DNA of 64,000 nt. It comes from Herbidospora yilanensis (lineage in GTDB: Bacteria; Actinomycetota; Actinomycetes; Streptosporangiales; Streptosporangiaceae). The notes under the pieces were generated by a model. It searched no databases, was not told where the DNA came from, and saw only the letters and a list, made by a program, of their open reading frames with translations. The stretch spans positions 762,984 to 826,983 of the forward strand of contig NZ_BBXE01000013.1 in the NCBI RefSeq assembly GCF_001570565.1, written 5' to 3'. Every line of letters starts with the position of its first letter. Position 1 is the stretch's first letter. Shown one piece after another: positions 49,071 to 55,929 of the stretch. Position numbers and translations under genes: made by a program.

Positions 49071-50507
49071 TCAGCGGACCTCGGTCAGGGTCGCGTAGAC
49101 GACGATGTTGTCGGTGTAGTGATGGGTCTTCGAATTGTAGGCACCACCACAGGTGATCAACCGAAGGCTTGAGGTGATGGTGTTCCCGTAGACGCGCTTG
49201 GTCGGGAAGGCCTTCTTGCTGACCTGCTCGACGCCGTCGACGGTGAAGACCGCCAGTTTACCGTCCGCCCGCAGGATGCTGATCTTGTTGCCGCGCTTGA
49301 TGTCCCGCAGCCTGCTGAACACCGCCGCGCCCGACCGGGTGTTGACGTGACCGAGGATGACGGCCGGGCCCTGGTCGCCGGGGGCGGGCCCGAACCTGTA
49401 CCAGGCGGTCTCCTTGGGCTTGGCCAGCGACGGGGTCGCGATCTCGCCCTTCTTCGTCACGCCGACGGTGCCGATCTTGGCCCGGTTGACGCCGACGGCC
49501 GGAATGCTGATCTTCAGCGGGCGCGACGACTTGGGCGCGGTCACCTTCGGCGCCGAACTCGCCTTCGCGGCGGGCTTCGGGATCTCGACGTTGACGCCCA
49601 CCCCGTTCGCCTGCGCCACGACCTGCGGCGACAGGGTCAGCGGGGCGACCGGCTGGGTGGCCGGCCCGGGCGGCGGCGCCGTCGGGTCGGCCGCGGTCAG
49701 CGGAACCCCGGGGCCACCCGGGCCCACGGTCGGCGGGATGACGTAGGAGTTGCCGGCGGCCTGGATGTTGACCTCGTCGGCCGGCTCCTCGATCGCCGGG
49801 GTCGGCGAGAGCACCATCAGCAGGCCGGCCATGATCGCCGCGATCCCGCTGAAGGAGCCGCCGACCAGCAGCGCCGTGAGGGTGCGCTTGGACATGCCGC
49901 CGGGCGGGGGCGCCTGCGCGGGGACCTGGACGACGGGCACGACCTGACCGGAGGGCGTACCGGCAACCGGAACCGCACCCACCGGAACACCGGCACCCGG
50001 AGCACCAGCGCCGGAAGCCGGACCCTGAGCACCAGCAGCCTGCCCGCCGGGAAGAGCAGCACCGGGCACACCGGCAGCCGGAACCCCAGCGCCGGGAACA
50101 CCGGCGCCCGGAACCTGGCTCACCGGCACCATCACGACGGGCACCATGCCCGGAGGCACCGACCCGCTCGGGACCATGACCACGCCACCCGGCGCGACCG
50201 CGCCGGGCACGTCACCACCGGAGACCGGAGCCCCAGAGGCCGGAGCCGCGGCATCCTGAGCCCCCGAAGCCTGAGCGTCCGAAGCCTGCGCCTCGGAAGC
50301 CGCCGAGCCATCGGCGTCGGCCGAGGTCTTGGGCTCGATGGGCATGGCCGGCTTGTCGCCGCTGTCGCCCTTCACGAGCTTGTGCCCGGTCGCCTTCAGC
50401 AGCCGGTCGTACGGGTGCTGCACGATCGCCCCGGGAGAGGCCGGCTTCGACTGCTCGTCCTCCGGCTCGGGGTCGGGCGTCGGATAGGGGTTGCGCTTGT
50501 CCGTCAT
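49071..50507 (-). CDS. Class F-like sortase with an elastin-like cytoplasmic region
   Basis: 478 aa. Unusually long cytoplasmic N-terminus (~205 aa): charged start, Ala-rich middle, then Val/Pro/Gly/Ala repeats (VPGAGVPGAGVPAAGVPG, about 100-200). TM about 208-234, Pro-rich stalk, catalytic domain from ~325. His387 in LGHVNT, Cys453 in LITCGGAY. The only Arg after the Cys is the last residue, Arg478, so the usual catalytic Arg is not obvious (contrast the sister sortase). ATG 50507 overlaps the previous TGA (TGATG) and has GGGGAG upstream. Confidence 0.88.
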   Translation of the reverse strand: MTDKRNPYPTPDPEPEDEQSKPASPGAIVQHPYDRLLKATGHKLVKGDSGDKPAMPIEPKTSADADGSAASEAQASDAQASGAQDAAAPASGAPVSGGDVPGAVAPGGVVMVPSGSVPPGMVPVVMVPVSQVPGAGVPGAGVPAAGVPGAALPGGQAAGAQGPASGAGAPGAGVPVGAVPVAGTPSGQVVPVVQVPAQAPPPGGMSKRTLTALLVGGSFSGIAAIMAGLLMVLSPTPAIEEPADEVNIQAAGNSYVIPPTVGPGGPGVPLTAADPTAPPPGPATQPVAPLTLSPQVVAQANGVGVNVEIPKPAAKASSAPKVTAPKSSRPLKISIPAVGVNRAKIGTVGVTKKGEIATPSLAKPKETAWYRFGPAPGDQGPAVILGHVNTRSGAAVFSRLRDIKRGNKISILRADGKLAVFTVDGVEQVSKKAFPTKRVYGNTITSSLRLITCGGAYNSKTHHYTDNIVVYATLTEVR

Positions 50508-51946
50508 CACCGCTCCCCGGCGTGGGCCGCGCGCCTGCGCAGCAGCTTGAGTCCGCTGACCATGCCGCCCATCAGCAGCAGCGCACCGACCGCCAGCACC
50601 GCGGCGCCGGGGTTCGACCGTTCGGGCGCCTCACCGGTCTGCGCGCCGCCCAGCGGCGTGATGGCCACCTGCGCCACGGTCGGGGTCGAGGTCAGCGTCA
50701 CGGTCGTGGTGGCCGTGGGGGTCGGGGTGCCCTGCACGATCACCGACACCAGCGGCGTGAAGTTCTCCTGCGGGGTCGGCGGCCTGCTCACGTTGCCGGA
50801 AGGGCTCGGCGAGCCGCTCGGTGAAGTCGAGGGCGTCGTCGACGGGGTGGTCGACGGCGTGGTCGACGGGGTGCCCGAGGGGGTCTGCGACGGGTCGCCG
50901 GACGGGTCGGGCGACGGGGACTGCGAGGTGCCGCCGCCGGTCACCGTCAGCGGGATGAGCGGGAACTTCGGCTCGGGGCTGCAGACCGTGCGGTAGGGCG
51001 AGGCGTTGAGGTTGTCGGCCGTGTTGGCGTACACCTTCCAGGCGTCGACGCGGGCGAACTTGTCCTGGGTCTGGTTCTTGATCTTCACGGTGTACTTGCC
51101 GTAGGGCAGGTCGGTGGCCGCGGTGAACTTCTCCAGCACCCGGCGCTCGCCGGCCACCTGCCAGTAGGCGTTGTAGCGCTCGGAGGCCTCGTCGGGCGGG
51201 TTGCCCTGGTCGGTGACGAGCGTGAACTCGCTCATGTCGTTCTTCTTGTCGCCGAAGAGGTCGACGCCGGTGCCGACGAAGGTGAAGGTCGCCTCGTCGC
51301 CCTCGTTCTTGGCCTCGCGGAGGTCCTGCTCGTAGTGCGTCTTGCCGAAGTAGGCCAGCGGGTCGTTGACGTGGTTCCAGCCCGGCCCGTACCAGTGCGA
51401 GAAGTCGCCGACCGGCTGGAAGTCGTTGTTCCAGGTCGACTCGACGTCGGCGAGGTCGAGGATGATCGGCCCGACCTCGATCGACCCGGAGCCGGCCCGC
51501 TCGGCGGTCGCCAGGCCCGGCGAGACCAGCCCCAGCGACAGCGGCTTGCCCGTGCGCAGGTCGTCGGCCGGGACCAGGCGGGTGCCGGTCGAGTCGATCG
51601 CGCCCTGGCCGGTCCACACGCCGTGCGCCTTCACGCGGGCGGTGACCGCGAGGTGGCCGCCCTTGTCGTGGTTGGGGTTCAGCGGGTCGGGGACCTTCAC
51701 GCTGCGCTGCGCGTCACCGAGTTGCCAGTTGATGACGAGCTGCTGCCCGACCGTCAGTTCCTTGGAGGACAGAGAGATCGACGCCGCGATCGTCTGGTTG
51801 TCGGCCAGTGGGCCGACACACTTGAAGTAGTAGGGACCTTCTGCCGAACCCTGGCTGGTGCCGGGGAAGACGATCAGTGCGCCAGCAGTGGCAATTCCCA
51901 CCGCTCCCAGGGCGGCCCACCGCCGACGCGTCCGTTCCCACCGCAT
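50507..51946 (-). CDS. Cell-wall-sorted surface protein with TPLGGAQTG tail (operon head)
   Basis: 479 aa. Signal peptide from WAALGAVGIATAGALIVF. Beta domain with Cys (FKCVGPLADNQT), a second module (ATFTFVGTGVDLFGDKKND...DAWKVYAN) like a carbohydrate-binding jelly-roll, a (Ser/Thr-Pro) linker (about 345-395), then TPLGGAQTGEA + hydrophobic + RRR. The tail fits TPxGGxxTG with the other two wall proteins. ATG 51946 has GGAG 8 nt upstream. Head of the sortase cluster. Confidence 0.82.
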   Translation of the reverse strand: MRWERTRRRWAALGAVGIATAGALIVFPGTSQGSAEGPYYFKCVGPLADNQTIAASISLSSKELTVGQQLVINWQLGDAQRSVKVPDPLNPNHDKGGHLAVTARVKAHGVWTGQGAIDSTGTRLVPADDLRTGKPLSLGLVSPGLATAERAGSGSIEVGPIILDLADVESTWNNDFQPVGDFSHWYGPGWNHVNDPLAYFGKTHYEQDLREAKNEGDEATFTFVGTGVDLFGDKKNDMSEFTLVTDQGNPPDEASERYNAYWQVAGERRVLEKFTAATDLPYGKYTVKIKNQTQDKFARVDAWKVYANTADNLNASPYRTVCSPEPKFPLIPLTVTGGGTSQSPSPDPSGDPSQTPSGTPSTTPSTTPSTTPSTSPSGSPSPSGNVSRPPTPQENFTPLVSVIVQGTPTPTATTTVTLTSTPTVAQVAITPLGGAQTGEAPERSNPGAAVLAVGALLLMGGMVSGLKLLRRRAAHAGER

Positions 51947-52066
51947 TGCACACACTCCGATATCGCGGCATACCAAACCGAAGGTAGATCTTATGGGGTT
52001 AAGGAAGGTGATTGGTGGGAACGTGGCGCACTTGTGATGCGCCCCCCAGCATGTTCCGAGAAGTAA

Positions 52067-52081
52067 CAGAATAGTATTCTG
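52067..52081. promoter_or_regulatory. 15-bp perfect palindrome at the acyl-CoA dehydrogenase promoter
   Basis: CAGAATA-g-TATTCTG, 7-bp perfect arms around one central base, 6 nt before the ATG at 52088. It contains a -10-like TAGTAT (52072-52077). The shape fits a TetR-family operator of the type found on fatty-acid/acyl-CoA genes. No ribosome site is seen, so the message may be leaderless. Confidence 0.65.
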
Positions 52082-52087
52082 CTAGTC

Positions 52088-53233
52088 ATGGAGCGAACCC
52101 TCTTCGAGGAGGAGCACGAGCTCTTCCGTGACACCGTCCGCGACTTCATGAGCCGCGAAGTCATCCCGAACCACGCGCAATGGGAGAAGGACGGCATCGT
52201 CCCCCGCGAGATCTGGAAGAAGGCCGGCGACCTGGGCATGTTCGCCATGTCGGTCCCCGAGGAACACGGCGGCATCGGGATCACCGACTTCCGGTTCAAC
52301 GTGGTGGTCATCGAGGAGATCATCCGCGCCGGGGCCAGCGGCCTGGGCTTCGGCCTGCACAACGACGTGATGGCGCCCTACTTCGTCGACCTGACCAACG
52401 ACGAGCAGAAGGCCCGCTGGCTGCCGGGCTTCGTGAGCGGGGAGCTGATCACCGCCATCGCGATGACCGAACCGGGCGCGGGCAGCGACCTCCAGGGCAT
52501 CCGGACCACCGCCGAGAAGGACGGCGACGACTACGTCCTGAACGGCCAGAAGACCTTCATCACCAACGGCATCAACTCCGACCTGGTGGTCGTGGTGGCC
52601 AAGACCGACCCGGCGGCCGGGGCGCGCGGCACCACGCTGTTCGTGGTCGAGCGCGGCATGCCCGGTTTCGAGCGGGGCCGCAACCTCGACAAGGTCGGCC
52701 TCAAGGCGCAGGACACCGCCGAGTTGTTCTTCGAGAACGTCCGGGTCCCGGCCGCCAACCGGCTCGGGCCCGCCGACGGCCAGGGGTTCTTCCAGCTCAT
52801 GGGCAACCTGCCGCAGGAACGCCTGTCGATCGCGGTGGTGGCGGTCGCCGCCGCCGAGGCCGTGCTGGAGACGACGATCGACTACTGCCGCAACCGCCAG
52901 GCGTTCGGCCGGAATCTGGGCAGTTTCCAGAACACCCGGTTCGTGCTGGCCGAACTGGTCACCGAGGTCGAGATCGCCCGCCTGTTCGTCGACACCTGCG
53001 TGACCGCGCTCAACGCCGGGACGCTGACCCCGGTCGACGCCGCCAAGGCCAAGTGGTGGACCACCGAACTGCAGAACAAGGTCATCGACCGCTGCCTGCA
53101 ACTCCACGGCGGCTACGGCTACATGACCGAGTACCCGGTGGCCAAGGCCTGGCTCGACGCCCGCGTCCAGACCATCTACGGCGGCACCACCGAGATCATG
53201 AAGGAGATCATCGGCAGATCATTCGGGTTCTGA
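52088..53233 (+). CDS. Acyl-CoA dehydrogenase
   Basis: 381 aa, FAD-dependent alpha-beta dehydrogenation of acyl-CoA. Motifs in order: FRDTVRDFMSREV, PEEHGGIGITDFRF, AIAMTEPGAGSDLQG, FITNGINSDLVVVVAKTD, NRQAFGRNLGSFQNTRF, CLQLHGGYGYMTEYPVAKAW, and the catalytic Glu369 in YGGTTEIMKEIIGR. Full length. Chain-length specificity cannot be read. Confidence 0.96.
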   Translation: MERTLFEEEHELFRDTVRDFMSREVIPNHAQWEKDGIVPREIWKKAGDLGMFAMSVPEEHGGIGITDFRFNVVVIEEIIRAGASGLGFGLHNDVMAPYFVDLTNDEQKARWLPGFVSGELITAIAMTEPGAGSDLQGIRTTAEKDGDDYVLNGQKTFITNGINSDLVVVVAKTDPAAGARGTTLFVVERGMPGFERGRNLDKVGLKAQDTAELFFENVRVPAANRLGPADGQGFFQLMGNLPQERLSIAVVAVAAAEAVLETTIDYCRNRQAFGRNLGSFQNTRFVLAELVTEVEIARLFVDTCVTALNAGTLTPVDAAKAKWWTTELQNKVIDRCLQLHGGYGYMTEYPVAKAWLDARVQTIYGGTTEIMKEIIGRSFGF

Positions 53234-53271
53234 ACCGATCAAAAGCGGCGGTAAAGCTTCATACTGGCCCC

Positions 53272-53436
53272 ATGGAAATCACCGGGCTGATCCTGCTGGT
53301 CTTCCTGGCGTTCCTGGCGGCGTGGCTGCTGAACAAGGTGCGCCGGTTCTTCCGGCTGGGCGCCGTCGCCTACGGCGGCGTAATGATCGTCTTCATCATC
53401 GCCATGCTCCTGATCTGGGGCCAGACCATCCGATGA
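53272..53436 (+). CDS. Small two-TM membrane protein
   Basis: 54 aa: MEITGLILLVFLAFLAAW, a short basic loop (NKVRRFFRLG), then a second helix (VAYGGVMIVFIIAMLLIWG). Its TGA overlaps the ATG of the next gene (ATGA), strong evidence that it is real. 38 nt after the dehydrogenase. Function unknown. Confidence 0.75.
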   Translation: MEITGLILLVFLAFLAAWLLNKVRRFFRLGAVAYGGVMIVFIIAMLLIWGQTIR

Positions 53437-54347
53437 GACCCGCCTTCGATCCGGCTCTGCCGCCCGCCGACCGGGCGCTCATGGCCGCCTCACCCGAGTT
53501 CCTCCACCCGGTCCCCGGCCGCCCCCGCTGGGGCGGCCGGATCGGCGCCGACGCCTGGGCCGCGCTGCTGTCGGCCTCGTTGTGGGGGTTCCTGCCCGTC
53601 GTGATCGGCCGCCTCCACGGCCGGTGGTGGTTCCCGCTCGGCGCGACCCTCCAGGTCGTCCAGCTCATGATCTGGTTCTTTTACGGCTTCGCCCCCGCCT
53701 TCACCATGAGCCTCGCGGTCGAGGCGGTGGCATTCCTCGTCCTGCTCGCCCTGTCGGGCGAATCGCCCGTCGCCGGACTGGCCCGCGAACACCAGGGCCG
53801 CTACATCGCCGACCTGCACCTCCGCGACGCCGAGTTGCTGGAGCGCACCCAGAAGGCGGTCGCCGCCGTGCTCGAATCGAGCGTCAACCGGGCCGGCCTG
53901 CTCGACGACATCGCCAACAGCGTCACCCTCCCCCGCCAGGAGTGGGAGATCGCCGAGACCCTCGCCGAGATGACCCGGCTGCGCCGCGAACAGCGGGCGG
54001 CCCGCGAGGGCAGGGTCACCGACCGCATCAGAGACATGCTCGACGCCCACCAGAACGCCATGCAGGTGGCCACCGACTCGCTGACCGAGCGGATCGAGGC
54101 GCTGGAGGACTACGCCCTGCGGGTGCTGGCCGCCGACGACGCCTACCAGGAGTGGCAGACCCTCCAGGACCTGGCCGACGACGGCGACGCCTACACCGAA
54201 CTCCTGGCCCGGACCGTCCGCGACCGCCTGGCCACCGAGGAGATCGACGCGCTGACCGAGAAGGCCGCCAAGGTGGAGGCGGCGCTGCGCCAGAGCGTGC
54301 GCGACGCCCGCAAGGCCGGCCTGGTCCTGCTGCCGAAGGCGGGCTGA
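53433..54347 (+). CDS. Membrane protein with long coiled coil, uncharacterised
   Basis: 304 aa. Start ATG 53433 overlaps the preceding stop. Two or three hydrophobic segments (about 38-60, LLSASLWGFLPVVIG; and 68-108), then a highly charged helix-rich stretch (about 125-300) with heptad-like spacing (LAEMTRLRREQRAAREGRVTD, LTEKAAKVEAALRQSV). Not recognised. Coupled to its neighbours, so likely a complex with the small TM protein and the next gene. Confidence 0.8.
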   Translation: MRPAFDPALPPADRALMAASPEFLHPVPGRPRWGGRIGADAWAALLSASLWGFLPVVIGRLHGRWWFPLGATLQVVQLMIWFFYGFAPAFTMSLAVEAVAFLVLLALSGESPVAGLAREHQGRYIADLHLRDAELLERTQKAVAAVLESSVNRAGLLDDIANSVTLPRQEWEIAETLAEMTRLRREQRAAREGRVTDRIRDMLDAHQNAMQVATDSLTERIEALEDYALRVLAADDAYQEWQTLQDLADDGDAYTELLARTVRDRLATEEIDALTEKAAKVEAALRQSVRDARKAGLVLLPKAG

Positions 54348-54348
54348 C

Positions 54349-55182
54349 ATGCCCAAGGTCTCCCCCAGGGCCCGCCGCCTCTACGTCCGCGTCCCGGTGT
54401 GGGCCAACGCGCTCGGCGGCGTCCTCCTGGTCACCCAGGTGATCACCGGCATCTCCCTGGCCGCGAACTCGGGCGCCACCCCTGCCGCGCTCCCCGACCG
54501 GCCCCCACCCCCGACTCCGGTCACCGCGATCACCGCCACAGCCGAACCGACCCCCACCCCGACGCCGACGCCGACCCCGACGCCCTCCCCCACGCCGGCG
54601 GTCGACCGCATCCCCGAAGGCACCGTCGTCCGCCTCAGGACATACTCCGGCACCCCCTCGCAGGTGGTCGGCGAGGTCCGCGACCGCAAGGCCCGCCTCC
54701 GCTACGCCGAACTCGGCAAGCCCTGGAAACCCGCCAAGGGCCGGCCGGAGGGCCCGTTCTCCGACGGCCGCTACTCCACCCGCCAGACCTTCGTCACCGA
54801 GGAGTACGGCCCCGACCTGGACAACGAGTGGTTCGCCGACATCGACGCCCAGCGCCTGTGGAGCGACCTCGACGCCGGCGACAGCCCTTACGACGCCGCC
54901 GTCGCGATGCTCGACTACAAGCAGGCCAACAACTTCCCCCGCGGCACCAAGGGCAAGGACGTCGCCTCGCAGCGGGTGCGCGACGGCTGGCTGGTGGCCC
55001 GCGAGATGCGCATGCCCCCCAGCGAACTCGGGCGCAAGGCCGAGTTGGAGCTGGCCGTCGCCATCGCGGTGGAGACCGGCGCCGACCGCCCCTCGGTCGT
55101 CTGGATCACCATCCCGGAGACCCACAAACGCCTGTGGCCCGACATCTCGACGGTCGTCAGTTCGCTGCGCGTGCTCCGATGA
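54349..55182 (+). CDS. Membrane-anchored protein with (TP)n linker, uncharacterised
   Basis: 277 aa, 1 nt after the coiled-coil gene. One N-terminal TM (about 19-38), then a (TP)10-like stalk (residues ~62-85) and a folded domain (RIPEGTVVRLRTYSGTPSQV ... YSTRQTFVTEEYGPDLDNEW ... MLDYKQANNFPRGTKGKDVA). Not recognised. The topology suggests an exported domain. The last 26 nt overlap the convergent hydrolase gene. Confidence 0.75.
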   Translation: MPKVSPRARRLYVRVPVWANALGGVLLVTQVITGISLAANSGATPAALPDRPPPPTPVTAITATAEPTPTPTPTPTPTPSPTPAVDRIPEGTVVRLRTYSGTPSQVVGEVRDRKARLRYAELGKPWKPAKGRPEGPFSDGRYSTRQTFVTEEYGPDLDNEWFADIDAQRLWSDLDAGDSPYDAAVAMLDYKQANNFPRGTKGKDVASQRVRDGWLVAREMRMPPSELGRKAELELAVAIAVETGADRPSVVWITIPETHKRLWPDISTVVSSLRVLR

Positions 55183-55891
55183 GGAGCATCTGCGCCACCA
55201 GCTCGGGGTCGTCGGTCATCGGGACGTGCCCGCAGTCGGGCAGCAGGTGCACCCGCTTCTGCGCCCACCGGCCGGCCCTGACCGCCTGCCGCTTCGGCAT
55301 CAGGCGGTCTTTGTCCCCCCAGGCGATCGTGATCGGCACCTTCGGCGGCGCGGGCGGCGGCATCCAGTAGAAGGCGTCGAGCGTCTCGAAGAAGCCGGGC
55401 GCCTCCTTCAGCGCCTGCCATCCGGCGTGGAGCACCTCGTCGGACACCCGTTCGGGATGGGCGACGACCAGCCCCAGGCCCTTCCGGCTGATCGGCCCCG
55501 CCCGCATCACCTTGAGGACACTGCGGAGCCAGAGCAGCTCGGTACGTGACCAGAACCCGGCCGGGGAGATCGCGGTGGCCGTGCGGCAGACCCCGCGCGA
55601 GGCCATGTCGAGGGCGAGGTAGCCGCCGAGGGAATTGCCCGCGACGTGGGGTTCCTCGATGCCGAGGTCGTGCCAGAAGGCCTCGACGGCGTAGGCCAGC
55701 GACTCGGCGGTGGAGATCGTGCCCGGCGGCAGGGGCGGGGAGGCGCCGAACCCGGGCAGGTCGACGGCGATCACGTCATGGTGCCGCGCGAGCAGGCCGA
55801 TGACCGGCTGCCAGGCCTGCCAGTGGTGCCCGATCCCGTGCATCAGCACCAGGGGCGGGCCGGCTCCCGTGCGGCGGTAGACCAGCTCCAT
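55157..55891 (-). CDS. Alpha/beta-fold hydrolase
   Basis: 244 aa. Oxyanion region LMHGIGHHWQAW, nucleophile Ser87 in AGNSLGGYLAL, acid Asp193 or Asp195 in WGDKDRLMP, base His222 in CGHVPMTDDPELVAQ. MhpC-like, soluble. The substrate may be an ester or C-C bond; unknown. Confidence 0.92.
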   Translation of the reverse strand: MELVYRRTGAGPPLVLMHGIGHHWQAWQPVIGLLARHHDVIAVDLPGFGASPPLPPGTISTAESLAYAVEAFWHDLGIEEPHVAGNSLGGYLALDMASRGVCRTATAISPAGFWSRTELLWLRSVLKVMRAGPISRKGLGLVVAHPERVSDEVLHAGWQALKEAPGFFETLDAFYWMPPPAPPKVPITIAWGDKDRLMPKRQAVRAGRWAQKRVHLLPDCGHVPMTDDPELVAQMLLIGARAAN

Positions 55892-55929
55892 GGGTTCGAG
55901 TCAAACACCGAAACCAGGGGAAAGCCAGC

